Shown here in pieces: positions 8,228-18,185 of a stretch of DNA of 64,000 nucleotides. The stretch's first letter is position 1. The number at the start of each line of letters is the position of its first letter. Below the pieces are notes generated by a model. That model worked only from the letters and a program-made list of their open reading frames with translations. It did no database searches and was not told the origin of the DNA. The position numbers were made by a program, and so were the translations under genes. Source of the DNA: Natrinema zhouii (GTDB lineage: Archaea; Halobacteriota; Halobacteria; Halobacteriales; Natrialbaceae); the NCBI RefSeq assembly GCF_013456555.2, contig NZ_CP059154.1, positions 1,674,001 through 1,738,000 on the forward strand, given 5' to 3'.

Positions 8228-8893
8228 ATGAGCGACGACTATTACACGAAAGACGATTTCACGGGCGAACTCGAGCTCGACGAGTCGCGCTTCGATCGGG
8301 AGCCCGACGACGAGACGATCGAGACAGTTGCGTCGAACGTCGAAGATCGAAACATCGAGGTGCACATTGTCGACGATGGCGAAGCCGCGCGGGAACACCT
8401 CCGCGAGCAGATTCCGGAGGGGGCGGACGTGATGGATGGCCACTCCACGACGCTCGAGGAGATCGGCTTCACCGACGACCTCGAGGCCGAAGACGGCTTC
8501 GAGTACCTCGGAAACGGCATACGGGAGATCGACGACGATGCGGAACGGTCCCGGGCGCGCCGGGAAGCGACGACCGCCGACGTCTTCGTCGACAGCGTCA
8601 ATGCGATCGCCGAGAGCGGCGAACTGATCGGGGCCAACGCGCTCGGCAACGCCGTCGGCGCGTGGCCGTTCGGCGCGGAAACCCTGTTACTGGTCGGGAG
8701 CACGAACAAAATCGTCGACGACTGGGAAACGGCCGTCGAGCGCGTCCGCGAGTTCGCCTACCCGCTAGAGGACGCCCGCGCGGAGAAGGTGTACGGCCAG
8801 GGCAGCACCGTCGGCAAGCTCGTCTCTCTCGAGCACGAGCGGGTCGACGACCGGACCCAGCTCGTGTTGATCGACGAGCCCCACGGGTTCTGA
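8228..8893 (+). CDS. LUD-domain protein (LutC/YkgG-type lactate utilisation family)
   Basis: This 221-residue protein carries the LUD domain: GHSTTLEEIGF at about 75-85, then NAIAESGELIGANALGNAVGAWPFGAETLLLVGSTNKIV. The second segment is the characteristic glycine-rich core of LutC-type proteins. In bacteria LutABC oxidises L-lactate; archaeal singletons of this family are common and their substrate is not established. No LutA or LutB iron-sulphur partner is adjacent, so lactate use should not be assumed. Two close in-frame ATGs exist (8213 and 8228); the second is used because the acidic MSDDYYTKDDF begins there, but the longer form is possible. Confidence 0.8.
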   Translation: MSDDYYTKDDFTGELELDESRFDREPDDETIETVASNVEDRNIEVHIVDDGEAAREHLREQIPEGADVMDGHSTTLEEIGFTDDLEAEDGFEYLGNGIREIDDDAERSRARREATTADVFVDSVNAIAESGELIGANALGNAVGAWPFGAETLLLVGSTNKIVDDWETAVERVREFAYPLEDARAEKVYGQGSTVGKLVSLEHERVDDRTQLVLIDEPHGF

Positions 8894-8989
8894 GCGGGTA
8901 ATCCAGCTCCCAGACGCCGCCGCGGCGTGCCTGCAGCACGCTTTTGCTCGCCAGTCGGATAGGTGGACGCGAGTCCCGGAATTCGACCA

Positions 8990-10354
8990 ATGGCCACCCA
9001 CAATTCGAGCACCGGCGACGGATTCGTTCCCTTCTTTCGCCGCTACGCGAAGTCGTGGGTTCACGCGGTCGCGGCGGCCGGCATGACCGCCTTCGGGACG
9101 CTGACAATCGTCCACCGCGGGTTCGCTCTGCTCGCGCTCGCCTCCTACGTCGTGCCGCCGATCGTGCTGTACGTCCTCGGGCCATCGACCGATCGGCCCG
9201 ATAGCGACACTGCAGCCGACCGCCGGCGTGACACGGCGAATGACGAGCGAGCGACGGAGGCGGGGACCGCGCCGCTCGAGCGCGCCGAAACCGAGGACGA
9301 TACCGACGCGGCGGCCATCACTGAACCCAGAGGTGGCACTGAAACCGACCGTGTACCCGAAAGCGGCGGAAACAGTTCAGCGGAGGTGCGTCACGACACC
9401 GACCCGAGCGGCGACGACGAACGTACAGCCGCTCGAGCGACCGAGGCCGAGCGCTCCCGCAGTTGGGAACTCGTCGACGTCCCCACCGAGACGACGCTCC
9501 GGGACGTCTGCGTCACCGAAACGGGAGCGGTCTACGCGGTGGGCGACGACGGACAGGTGCTCACTGCAGGCCCCGGCGACGGTGACCCCGCCGAGCGCGA
9601 GTGGACGGTCGTCCTCGAGGACGGACCGGCCGCCGAGGGCGAGAACCTCAGCGGGGTCGACGCGACCGCTGACGGCGGGGCTGTCTGGATCGCCGGCGAC
9701 AGCGGTTCGGTTGGCCGGCTCGAGGCCGATACCAGCCGCCACACCGACTACTCGGCTCCGGCGGGGATCACCGACAACTGGCCGGGGGTCGCCGTCGGTG
9801 GCTCGAGCGGCGACGAAACGATACTGCTGATCAACGGCTCCGGCGAAGTCCTCCGCGGGCGCTATCGCGACGGCGAGTGTTCGTGGGACGAGCCCGTCAC
9901 ACCCGGTGGCGGCTCGAGCCTGAGCGGGATCGCCCTCGCCGACGCGTCGGTCGGCTACTGCTGCGATACGAACGACGGCGTCTTCGAGACGACCGACGGC
10001 GGCGGCTCCTTCGATCGCATCGGGCCCGTCGAGGCCGGCGGAACGCTCGAGAACCTCGCGACGCTGGGGCAGGGTGACTGCCTGGTGAGCGCCGACGACG
10101 GCGTCGTCCACCGCTACGGCGGCTCGACGTGGACGCCCGAGCGGGTCGGCGAGGAAGCCATCTGTGGCATCGCTCGCCGGACGGGAGAGACGGTCGCCTG
10201 CGACGCGGATGGGATCATCCACGAACGGACCGAGGCCGCGTGGGAACAGGTCGACGCGCGTGCACCCGAGTCGCTGCTGGCCGTCTCGGTCGATGCGGAC
10301 GGCGAGCGGGCAGTCGCGGTCGGAGAGGACGGAACTGTCGTCGAGCGTCGGTGA
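8990..10354 (+). CDS. Membrane-anchored beta-propeller protein (BNR/YCF48-like repeats)
   Basis: The protein has 454 residues. Residues about 20-70 hold two TM helices (AAAGMTAFGTLTIVHRG; LLALASYVVPPIVLYVLG). Residues 75-165 are a disordered acidic linker. From about 165 to the end are six or so repeats of about 45 residues with Asp-box-like motifs (TTDGGGSF) and phrases such as GAVYAVGDDGQVLTAG, GGAVWIAGDSGSVGRL and AVAVGEDGTVVERR. Such YCF48-like propellers bind partners and are not usually enzymes. The domain probably faces outward, but orientation is not certain. The start at 8990 (MATHNSSTGDG) is preferred. Function is unknown. Confidence 0.7.
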   Translation: MATHNSSTGDGFVPFFRRYAKSWVHAVAAAGMTAFGTLTIVHRGFALLALASYVVPPIVLYVLGPSTDRPDSDTAADRRRDTANDERATEAGTAPLERAETEDDTDAAAITEPRGGTETDRVPESGGNSSAEVRHDTDPSGDDERTAARATEAERSRSWELVDVPTETTLRDVCVTETGAVYAVGDDGQVLTAGPGDGDPAEREWTVVLEDGPAAEGENLSGVDATADGGAVWIAGDSGSVGRLEADTSRHTDYSAPAGITDNWPGVAVGGSSGDETILLINGSGEVLRGRYRDGECSWDEPVTPGGGSSLSGIALADASVGYCCDTNDGVFETTDGGGSFDRIGPVEAGGTLENLATLGQGDCLVSADDGVVHRYGGSTWTPERVGEEAICGIARRTGETVACDADGIIHERTEAAWEQVDARAPESLLAVSVDADGERAVAVGEDGTVVERR

Positions 10355-10625
10355 GACTGATCGACTGGGATACGATCGACGGAAAGCCGGGCCTCGAGAC
10401 GGACGGAACTGACGGTAGTGTCGAGTTCATGATCGCTCGGGGTCCGCTGTTCGTCGGCTCGAGCGGACCGAGTACTAATCGAATCAATCGAGTAATTCAC
10501 GACCTGTCGGATCGGCGTATTCAAGGCAAACCACCATTCCACTCCGAAGCGAATATCGGACTAGCACGACGCATTGGGGGACAGCTCTCGGTTACCCTGC
10601 AGACAGCCGTGAAACGGCCATCACC

Positions 10626-11756
10626 ATGAGTACACGCAAACGAACGGCGACGCGATACACCGTTCGCACGTTCGAACCCGATGACCGATCGGTGTTCCTG
10701 TCGCTGTACGAATCGGTGTTCGGCCACGAGCGGAACGCGGACTGGTTTCGCTGGAAGTTTAGCGAGAACCCGTATGTCGACCACGTCCCGATCCTCGTAG
10801 CGAGCGAGGGCGGCGACCCAGTCGGGTTCCGGTCGTTTTTCGCCCAGGAGATGCGCATCGGCGGGGTCGTCCGGACCGCGTTCCAGCCCTGCGATACGAT
10901 GGTTCACCCGGATCATCGCGGGCGCGGACTGTTCGGTCGCATGAACGAGCGGGCCATCGAGCGCTACACCGACGGGGAGCCGTCGTTTTTCTTCAACTTC
11001 CCGAATGAGAACTCGAAGCCCGGCAACCTGGCATACGGCTGGCGCGAAATCGGGACAGTGCCGGCCTACTACCGGCCACAGAACCCCATCAGCGTCCTCG
11101 AGGATCGGATCAAAGCCGGGCCAAGGAGAGACGTTACTGACGCCCAGTCGAGTGACGACGGTCCGGCCACCACCGTCACGGACACGCTCGAGGACGCCAT
11201 CGCGACCTCTCAGCGGGCCGGCGATCGGCTGCTCGTCGACTCCGACTCCGAGTTCGAGCTCGAATACTATGAGACGCCACCGGCGGACACGCTTGCGGCC
11301 ATCTATCGCCGATCGATTCCCGAGGCGATCCACTCGAACCGAACTGCAGCGTTCTATCGCTGGCGGTTCGACAACCCCATACACTCGTACGCGGCCTACG
11401 TCGCCCGGCGGAACGGCGAGCCCGTCGCCGCGCTCGTCATCTCGACCGAGGACGATCACGTGCGGATCGTCGACGCGCTTCCTCGGACGGTCGAATCGGA
11501 ATCCGAGCCGCTCAATCGCCTGCTCGCCTCGGCGCTCGACGACTGCGCGGATCGAAGCTACGTCGAAGCGTTCGGGAAAACGCTCCCCGCGCCGCTCCGG
11601 TTCCGGTTCTACCCCGATACCCGATTACCGCTGTCCGCGCTGATCAAGCCGACCTCTCGAACGCTCCTCGCGCGCAATCTCGGAGACGAGATCGACCTCG
11701 AGTCGAGTTCGATCGCGTCGTGGACGTTCTCCAGACTCGATCTGGACACGACGTGA
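10626..11756 (+). CDS. GNAT-family N-acetyltransferase (two-domain)
   Basis: The protein has 376 residues. The N-terminal half carries a clear GNAT core: VGFRSFFAQEMRIGG, then motif A TMVHPDHRGRGLFGRMNERA near residues 90-110 (R/Q-x-x-G-x-G/A acetyl-CoA loop as RGRGLFG). The C-terminal half (NSNRTAAFYRWRFDNP, then GEPVAALVISTE) looks like a second, degenerate GNAT domain, a pattern also seen in polysaccharide-linked acetyltransferases. The target is unknown. The region downstream is only 82 bp long before the ATPase gene on the same strand. ATG at 10626 is the only sensible start. Confidence 0.8.
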   Translation: MSTRKRTATRYTVRTFEPDDRSVFLSLYESVFGHERNADWFRWKFSENPYVDHVPILVASEGGDPVGFRSFFAQEMRIGGVVRTAFQPCDTMVHPDHRGRGLFGRMNERAIERYTDGEPSFFFNFPNENSKPGNLAYGWREIGTVPAYYRPQNPISVLEDRIKAGPRRDVTDAQSSDDGPATTVTDTLEDAIATSQRAGDRLLVDSDSEFELEYYETPPADTLAAIYRRSIPEAIHSNRTAAFYRWRFDNPIHSYAAYVARRNGEPVAALVISTEDDHVRIVDALPRTVESESEPLNRLLASALDDCADRSYVEAFGKTLPAPLRFRFYPDTRLPLSALIKPTSRTLLARNLGDEIDLESSSIASWTFSRLDLDTT

Positions 11757-11838
11757 GGCGGTGAGTCGGGCCGCCGGCTGACGATGAGAGCCACCGGAAT
11801 CGACCACAGTTATTGCCGTCGAACCCGCAGCCACTACC

Positions 11839-14400
11839 GTGAGCGATCGACGCGCGGGCGACGACCGGCGCGACCGCTGTCGGCTGTGCGGGTCGCCGCT
11901 CTCGGAGACGTCCAACGAGTCGGCGAGCGGGTTCTGTTCGGCCGGTTGTCGCGACGTCGCCGCCGAGTTCGGCACGAGCGGCGGCGACAGCGCGATTGAC
12001 GGCGATAGTGCGATCGACGGCGGTGACGTGACTGACGACGGTGACGTGACCGACAGCGGTACGGACGACACCGATCGGGACGGCACCGTCCGCACGTTCT
12101 TCCGAGTCGACGGGATGCACTCGGCGACCTGCGAGGCGTTCCTCGAGGCCGTCGCCGAGGACCGAGCCGGCGTGACCGACGCCGAAGCGAGTTACGTCAC
12201 GGAGACGGTCCGGGTCGACCACGATCCGGATCGGGTTTCGGCGGACGCGCTCGAGAACGCGCTGAGCACGGTCGGCTACACGGCGTACCTGCGCGAGGAC
12301 GCGACCGCCGACGACGAGACCGGTGGAACGCGGCGCTCGCGGGAGATGTCCGGCCTCCGGAAGCGCCGCGCGGACGACATGCTCGAGATGCGGTACGTAG
12401 TCGGCGTCGTCTTCGGCTCCTTCCTCCTGTTACCGTTTCTGGCCGTCCTCTATCCGATGTTTCTGACCGACTTCACCGACTGGGGCGCGCTCTCGCAGTT
12501 CGACGACGCCTTCACGGGCTTCAGCGGCCCGATGTACATGCCCCTGTTTCTGGTGATGACGGGCGCGATCCTCTACCTGACCGGCGGGCCGCTCCTGCGG
12601 GGCGCGTACGTCAGCCTGAAACTCCGGCGGCCGACGACGGACCTGCTCGCGGCGCTGACGATCTGCAGCGCGTACGTCTACAGCGTCGCCGTCTCCGGAC
12701 TCGGACGCAACGACCTCTACTTCGACCTGACGATCGTCGTCGCCTCGATCGTGATGGGCGCGACCTACTACGAGGCGACGGTCAAGCGCCGTGCGACGGA
12801 CCGGCTGACCGACCTCACCGTCTCGCAGGTCGACACGGCCCGGCTGTACGCGTCGGACGGCTCTACGACGGAGATGCCAGTCGCGGACCTCGAGGCGAGC
12901 GATCGGGTGCTCGTCCGCGAGGGCGAGCGCATTCCGGTCGACGGGACGCTCGCCGAAGGCGAGTGCGCGGTCGACGAGGCCGTCGTGACCGGGGAGTCGC
13001 TCCCGGTGACGAAACGCGAGGGGGACGCGGTGGTCGGCGGCTCCGTGGTGACGACCGACGCGGCGGTCGTCGACGTCGGCGAGCGGACGACCAGCAGCAT
13101 CGACCGGCTCACGCGGGTCGTCTGGAACGTCCAGAGCGCGGACCACGGCGTCACGCGCCGGGCCGACGAACTCGCCGCACCGCTTGTTCCGATCGTCCTC
13201 GTCGCCGCCGTCGTCGTCGGCGCGGGCTCGCTCGTGAGCGGTGCGAGCGAACTATCGGTCGCGCTGGCCGCCCTCATGACCCTCATGGTCGCGAGCCCGT
13301 GGGCGCTCGGCTTCGCGACGTCGTACTCCGTCGCGACGAGCCTCGAGGCGGCGCTCGAGCGCGGGATCGTCGTCTTCGACGAGACGATCTTCGAGCGCCT
13401 GCGCGCGATCGATGTCGTCGTCTTCGACAAGACCGGGACGCTGACGAGCGGCGAGATGTCCGTGCTCGAGGCCGACGCTCCCGACGACCTCCTGGCGGCC
13501 GCCGCGGCTCTCGAGCAGCGCGCGGCCCATCCGGCGGCGGCGGCGATCGCCGACGCGTTCGACGGAAGCGGTGGCAGCGACGGAGGCAGTGACCGCGACG
13601 ACGACGGCAATACGAGCGGGCCGGCTCGCGCGGACGGCGGCGCGGCTGCGGCGGGTGACCGAGCGGTCAGTGATTTCCACACCCACGCGACCGGCGTCGA
13701 GGGTACCGTCGACGGTCGAACCGTGCTGGTCGGCCATCCCGACCTCTTCCGGGAGCGGGGCTGGACGCTCGGTGACGCGCTCGAGGCGAGACTCGAGCGG
13801 GCTCGGGCGGCGGGTCGGCTCCCGGTCGTCGTCGGCCGAGACGGGGCGGCTGAGGGGGTCGTGATCGTCGGCGACGAACCCCGCGAGGCGTGGGAGGAGA
13901 CGATCGAGGCCCTGGACGCGGACGGGGTCGATATCGTGGTCCTGACCGGCGACGACGGGACGTCGGCCGACGTCTTCGACCGGCATTCGGGCGTCGATCA
14001 CGTCTTCGCCGGCGTCTCGCCCGAGGGAAAGACGGCGGCCGTCAGGCGGATGAGAGGCGACGACCGAGTCGCGATGGTCGGCGACGGAACGAACGACGCG
14101 CCCGCACTCGCCGCGGCCGATCTGGGCATCTCGCTGGGGAGCGGCACCGCACTCGCCGCCGACGCGGCCGACGTCGCGATTGCCGACGACGACCTCGCCG
14201 CGGTCGAGGAGGCGTTCGCGCTGGCGCGGGCCGCACGCGACCGAATCAGGCAGAACCTCGGGCTCGCGTTCGTCTACAACGCGATCGCCATCCCGCCGGC
14301 CGTCCTCGGGATCGTGAACCCGCTGGTGACGACCGTCGCCGTCGTGGTCGGCACCCTCCTCATCGTCGGCAACGCGGAGCGATCGCTCGTCGACGACTGA
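11839..14400 (+). CDS. P1B-type heavy-metal ATPase with altered metal-binding motifs
   Basis: The protein has 853 residues. An N-terminal Cys motif (C14-x2-C17, C33-x3-C37; TRASH/YHS-like) is followed by an acidic linker with small repeats. Next comes a heavy-metal-associated domain at about 85-155 in which GMxCxxC is G92-M-H-S95-A-T-C98, so one Cys is lost. The ATPase core is intact: TGES at 384-387, DKTGTLT with the phosphorylated D530, [11 protein letters not shown], and GDGTNDAP with D749. The usual CPC or SPC metal motif in the sixth TM helix is S486-P487-W488, with no Cys. The last helix reads [14 protein letters not shown] and lacks the M-x-x-S-S of copper pumps. Transported ion is therefore unclear. 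The start is GTG at 11839. Confidence 0.85.
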   Translation: MSDRRAGDDRRDRCRLCGSPLSETSNESASGFCSAGCRDVAAEFGTSGGDSAIDGDSAIDGGDVTDDGDVTDSGTDDTDRDGTVRTFFRVDGMHSATCEAFLEAVAEDRAGVTDAEASYVTETVRVDHDPDRVSADALENALSTVGYTAYLREDATADDETGGTRRSREMSGLRKRRADDMLEMRYVVGVVFGSFLLLPFLAVLYPMFLTDFTDWGALSQFDDAFTGFSGPMYMPLFLVMTGAILYLTGGPLLRGAYVSLKLRRPTTDLLAALTICSAYVYSVAVSGLGRNDLYFDLTIVVASIVMGATYYEATVKRRATDRLTDLTVSQVDTARLYASDGSTTEMPVADLEASDRVLVREGERIPVDGTLAEGECAVDEAVVTGESLPVTKREGDAVVGGSVVTTDAAVVDVGERTTSSIDRLTRVVWNVQSADHGVTRRADELAAPLVPIVLVAAVVVGAGSLVSGASELSVALAALMTLMVASPWALGFATSYSVATSLEAALERGIVVFDETIFERLRAIDVVVFDKTGTLTSGEMSVLEADAPDDLLAAAAALEQRAAHPAAAAIADAFDGSGGSDGGSDRDDDGNTSGPARADGGAAAAGDRAVSDFHTHATGVEGTVDGRTVLVGHPDLFRERGWTLGDALEARLERARAAGRLPVVVGRDGAAEGVVIVGDEPREAWEETIEALDADGVDIVVLTGDDGTSADVFDRHSGVDHVFAGVSPEGKTAAVRRMRGDDRVAMVGDGTNDAPALAAADLGISLGSGTALAADAADVAIADDDLAAVEEAFALARAARDRIRQNLGLAFVYNAIAIPPAVLGIVNPLVTTVAVVVGTLLIVGNAERSLVDD

Positions 14401-14548
14401 TCGTCACGCCTCTTCCACTGCGTTTCGGGTGCTCTCGAGGAGCCCTCGCGAGACGGCTCGGGAAGTAACAGGATTTCCCCGAGACGGCACCGGGCAGTCG
14501 TACCGCGAGGCCAAACTACTCGGGGCACCACGACCCATCCACGTGCAG

Positions 14549-15787
14549 ATGGACGACCGGATGAGTCGACGTCGTGCGTACGGTGCTGTCGCGGTCGGGA
14601 CGGGCGGCTACACCTGCCTGATGTTCGTCTGGTTCTCGCTGCCGGCGTCCCTTACGACGATCATCGACGATCTCGGGCTCTCGGGCACGCAAGCCGGTGT
14701 CGTCGCGGGTGCGGTCCCGTTGACCTACATCCCGATCGCGCTGGTTACGGGCCTGGTCATCGACCGCGTCGGACCGGGTCGGAGCCTTGCGGCGGGCGTC
14801 CTGATCTACGGCGTCGCCCAGGTCGGTCGCAGTTTCGCGGCCGGGTTTCCGTCGCTGCTCGCGGCGACGCTGCTGATCGGCGTCGGCGCGACGGCCATCA
14901 CGTTCGGGCTGCCGAAACTCGTCTCCGTGCTGTTTCCACCCGACGAGACCGGCGTCCCGTCCTCGATCTACCTCGTCGGCGCGTCGACGGGAACGGCCGG
15001 CGCCTTCGCCGTCGGGCGGCCGATCCTACAGCCGCTGCTGGGTGGCTGGCGCGAACTGTTCTTCTGGAGCGGGATCGTCGCGATTGGCTACGGCGTCCTG
15101 TGGGTCGTCGTCGCTCGTCGGTTGGGGATCGACGCTCGAAACCGCGCGGCCAACGACGCCGACGCGGCGGACTCGTCGCTTTCGCTCGCCGCCGTTCGCC
15201 GGGATCTTGCGCTCGTGCTCACCCACCGCGAGCTACAGCTCGTGGTCGTTATCGGGACGATGTACCTGCTGATCGCCCACGGGATGCAGGGGTGGCTCCC
15301 GACACTGCTCGAGGCCCGGGGCTACTCACCGGATCGTGCCGGGCGGACGACGAGCCTGCTCGTCGCCGCCAACGTCGTCGGCGTGCTGACCGTCCCCGCG
15401 GCGGCCGACCGACTGGGCGCTCGCCGCACCGCGCTGATCGCGTGTGGCCTCGTCGCCACGCTCGGAATCTCGGGCGTGCTCTCGAGCGGCCTCGGACTCG
15501 TGCTTCTCGGAAGCGTCCTCGTCACCGGCTTCGGTTTCGGCGGCCTGTCGCCGCTCATTCGGGCCATTCCACCGGAACTCGAGGGGATCGGCGCGCGGCT
15601 GACCGGCACGGCGGTGGGATTCATCTTCGCCGTCGGCGAGATCGGTGGCTTCCTCGGCCCGGTACTGATCGGGACGCTGTACGACCTCACCGGCTCGTAC
15701 GCACCGGGGCTGGGAATCCTCGCGACTGGCGGGCTCGTCGTGGCGGTCGCCGGCGGCGTGTTGCAGTTCCGATACGGTGACGCCTGA
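14549..15787 (+). CDS. MFS transporter (CynX/NarK-like)
   Basis: This 412-residue protein has twelve predicted TM helices in two halves. They are joined by a charged loop at about residues 195-225 (RRLGIDARNRAANDADAADSS). The N-half has the MFS loop 2-3 signature in the form GLVIDRVGPGRSLAAG, and its repeat in the C-half is AAADRLGARRTALI. The overall pattern fits the CynX/NimT/NarK branch, which moves small anions or drugs, but the substrate cannot be read. The start at 14549 (MDDRMSRRRAYG) removes a basic 40-residue extension. It follows the ATPase by 148 bp and may share no promoter with it. Confidence 0.8.
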   Translation: MDDRMSRRRAYGAVAVGTGGYTCLMFVWFSLPASLTTIIDDLGLSGTQAGVVAGAVPLTYIPIALVTGLVIDRVGPGRSLAAGVLIYGVAQVGRSFAAGFPSLLAATLLIGVGATAITFGLPKLVSVLFPPDETGVPSSIYLVGASTGTAGAFAVGRPILQPLLGGWRELFFWSGIVAIGYGVLWVVVARRLGIDARNRAANDADAADSSLSLAAVRRDLALVLTHRELQLVVVIGTMYLLIAHGMQGWLPTLLEARGYSPDRAGRTTSLLVAANVVGVLTVPAAADRLGARRTALIACGLVATLGISGVLSSGLGLVLLGSVLVTGFGFGGLSPLIRAIPPELEGIGARLTGTAVGFIFAVGEIGGFLGPVLIGTLYDLTGSYAPGLGILATGGLVVAVAGGVLQFRYGDA

Positions 15788-15879
15788 CCGAACGCGGTGG
15801 CGTCGTGAAAGACGCGCTCGAGCCGACCGCGTGCTCAGACACGTCACTCCTTTGGCCGTCCGCGGAGTTACGGCCGACC

Positions 15880-17340
15880 ATGTGGCAGGGCGACGGCTAC
15901 TGGCTCGTCCGGTTCGTCTTCCAGCGGGGTCTCGCACTGTTGTATCTGCTCGCGTTTCTCGTCGCGGCGAACCAGTTTCGGCCGCTGGCGGGCGAGGACG
16001 GGCTGTTGCCGCTCGAGCGGTACGTCGAGGGCGTCTCGTTCTGGGACCGGCCGAGCCTCTTCTACTTCGTGCCGAGCGACCGGGCGATCGCCATTGCGTC
16101 CTGGATCGGCGTCGTGCTCTCGGCGCTGGCGCTCGTGGGAGTGCCGTACTGGCTCCCCGTGGGATTCGCGACGCCGGTTTCGATGGTCCTGTGGGCCGCG
16201 CTGTGGGCGCTCTATCTCTCCTTCGTGAACGCGGGCCAGACCTTCTACGGCTACGGCTGGGAGTCGATGCTCTGCGAGACCGGGTTTCTCGCGATCTTTC
16301 TGGGGGCGGGATCGGTCGCACCGCCGTTCGTCGTGATCTTGCTCCTGCAGTGGGTGCTGTTTCGCAACATGTTCGGTGCCGGGCTGATCAAGCTCCGCGG
16401 CGACGACTGCTGGCGCGATCTGACCGCCATGGACTACCACTACGAGACCCAGCCGATTCCGAACCCCGTGAGCTGGTTCGCCCATCGCCTCCCGGATCGG
16501 TTTCACCGCGTTGAGACGTTCGGGAACCACGTCCTCGAGCTTCTGATACCGTTTTGCTACTTCGCGCCACAACCGCTCTCGGCGCTGGCCGGGCTGGCGA
16601 CGATCGGCTTTCAGGGGTGGCTCATGGTCACCGGCAACTTCGCCTGGCTGAACGCGCTCACGATCGTGCTGGCGATCCCGACGTTCAGCGACGGCGTGCT
16701 CGAAGCCGCGCTCCCGATTTCCGCGCCCGCGACCGCGCCGACGCCGCTCTACCTCGAGGTCCTCGCGATCATCCTGGCCGTGATCGTGATCGTCCTGAGC
16801 GTCCAACCGGTGCGAAACATGCTGTCCGAGAGCCAGCTCATGAACACGTCGTTCGATCCGCTCAACCTCGTCAACACCTACGGCGCGTTCGGCTCGATAA
16901 CGCGGGACCGCTACGAGGTCGTCGTCGAAGGGACCGCCGACGAGGAGCTCACGCCGGAGACGGAGTGGCGGTCCTACCGATTCAAGGGCAAGCCGACCGA
17001 TCCGGAGCGCCGGCCGCCACAGGTCGCACCCTACCACCTCCGGCTCGACTGGCAGCTGTGGTTCGCCGCCATGTCGCCGACCCCGCGCCGGAGCCCGTGG
17101 TTCCCGCGATTCCTCGCGAAGCTGCTCGAGGCCGATGCGGAGACGCTTGCGCTGCTCGCCGAGGACCCGTTCGACGGGGAGCCGCCGGCCCACGTCCGCG
17201 CGGTCCGATACCGCTATCGGTACACCACGCCCGAGGAGCGTGCCGAGAGCGGTCGGTGGTGGGCTCGCGAGCGCGTCGGGACGTACGTCCAGCCGATCTC
17301 GCTCGAGGAGGGACGGGGACGCCGGCGGCGATTGCGGTGA
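15880..17340 (+). CDS. HTTM/lipase maturation factor-family membrane protein
   Basis: This 486-residue protein has about nine TM helices, followed by a soluble C-terminal domain from about residue 330. Family marks are FVFQRGLALLYLLAFL at the start, YGWESMLCETGFL, LRGDDCWRDLTAMDYHYETQPIPNP (the best conserved lipase-maturation-factor segment), FNPL-like FDPLNLVNTYGAFGS, and RYRYRYTTPEER near the end. Eukaryotic LMF1 helps lipases mature in the ER and is related to vitamin K gamma-carboxylase. The role of archaeal members is not known. It converges with the DCC thiol protein 26 bp away, an association also seen for HTTM proteins in bacteria. The ATG at 15880 begins directly at the first helix. 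Confidence 0.85.
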   Translation: MWQGDGYWLVRFVFQRGLALLYLLAFLVAANQFRPLAGEDGLLPLERYVEGVSFWDRPSLFYFVPSDRAIAIASWIGVVLSALALVGVPYWLPVGFATPVSMVLWAALWALYLSFVNAGQTFYGYGWESMLCETGFLAIFLGAGSVAPPFVVILLLQWVLFRNMFGAGLIKLRGDDCWRDLTAMDYHYETQPIPNPVSWFAHRLPDRFHRVETFGNHVLELLIPFCYFAPQPLSALAGLATIGFQGWLMVTGNFAWLNALTIVLAIPTFSDGVLEAALPISAPATAPTPLYLEVLAIILAVIVIVLSVQPVRNMLSESQLMNTSFDPLNLVNTYGAFGSITRDRYEVVVEGTADEELTPETEWRSYRFKGKPTDPERRPPQVAPYHLRLDWQLWFAAMSPTPRRSPWFPRFLAKLLEADAETLALLAEDPFDGEPPAHVRAVRYRYRYTTPEERAESGRWWARERVGTYVQPISLEEGRGRRRRLR

Positions 17341-17366
17341 TCGGCGGGCAGTATTCGGGACGCAGT

Positions 17367-17753
17367 TCAGCCGTCGCCGGACTCCCGACGCGCCGGCGGC
17401 GTCTTCGAGAGGTATCGCCCCCAGCGGTCGCGGTTGTTCGCGACCCACCGATAGCCGCGCTCACGCAAGCGCTCGTAGTCCTCGAACTGCCGGAGGAACT
17501 CGACGATGTTGTCGACGGGGCCGCCGACATCGGTGCGGGTGAGCGCCTCCTCGATCGACGCGCCACAGGAGTACACCGCGTCGTCGGTCACCAGATGCGA
17601 GCAGTCCTCGTAGTCGTCGGGGAGTCGCGCGCGCAACTCGTCGGTGAGGTCGCCGAAGCCGACGATGCGGAGGTCCGTCCGCTCGTCGAAGTAGTCGGCC
17701 CACCACGTACAGAAGCCGCAGTCGTCGTCGTAGACTAACGTCGCCTCGGTCAT
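17367..17753 (-). CDS. DCC-family (DUF393) thiol-disulfide oxidoreductase-like protein
   Basis: This 128-residue protein has the family-defining N-terminus TLVYDDDCGFCTWW (D9-D-D-C12-G-F-C15), a thioredoxin-fold active site. Later residues VTDDAVYSCGASIEEALTR match the second conserved part. Members are thought to handle thiols, with unknown partners. The start at 17753 (MTEATLVYDDD) is fixed by this motif; the longer frame adds a basic tail. The gene faces the HTTM/LMF-type gene. DCC and HTTM domains are often neighbours or fused in bacteria, so a joint role is plausible. Confidence 0.85.
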   Translation of the reverse strand: MTEATLVYDDDCGFCTWWADYFDERTDLRIVGFGDLTDELRARLPDDYEDCSHLVTDDAVYSCGASIEEALTRTDVGGPVDNIVEFLRQFEDYERLRERGYRWVANNRDRWGRYLSKTPPARRESGDG

Positions 17754-17863
17754 ATTCGGACGAACGGGCTCGAGATACAAACGCTTGGCTCGAGTGCGAG
17801 CGCCGGATGGTCGGTAGCAGACGAGCACCGGGATACTTGGATCGGGACGGCGAAGCGGCCCCT

Positions 17864-18058
17864 ATGGAGCGGTTCGTTCGGCTGATCGTCGCCGGCGGCG
17901 TCGTCCTCGTCGGCGCGTGCTGGCTCGTCGCGTTCGCCGACTACGGATCGGTTCCGTGGGCGAGCGGGGTCGTCCTCGCCCTGCTCGGAACGGCAGCCGT
18001 CTTCGCTGGAATTCTGGGTGAACTCGAGCCGGGTGCGTTCGCCGTCGAGGAGGAGTGA
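17864..18058 (+). CDS. Small two-helix membrane protein
   Basis: This 64-residue protein has two TM helices, about 7-25 (LIVAGGVVLVGACWLVAFA) and 33-52 (ASGVVLALLGTAAVFAGIL), and a short acidic tail. It resembles the many small integral membrane proteins of haloarchaea. No functional motif is visible. The ATG at 17864 begins just before the first helix. Confidence 0.6.
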   Translation: MERFVRLIVAGGVVLVGACWLVAFADYGSVPWASGVVLALLGTAAVFAGILGELEPGAFAVEEE

Positions 18059-18185
18059 CCCGGTTCGGTCGACCCGTCCGACTATCTGCACGCGCTCCAC
18101 CCGTCGTTCACCGTCTATTGACGTCCGAACGCAGCCGTGCTCGATTCCGGGACTATCTCGAGCGGCCGGTACTCGTCGAACCCGA

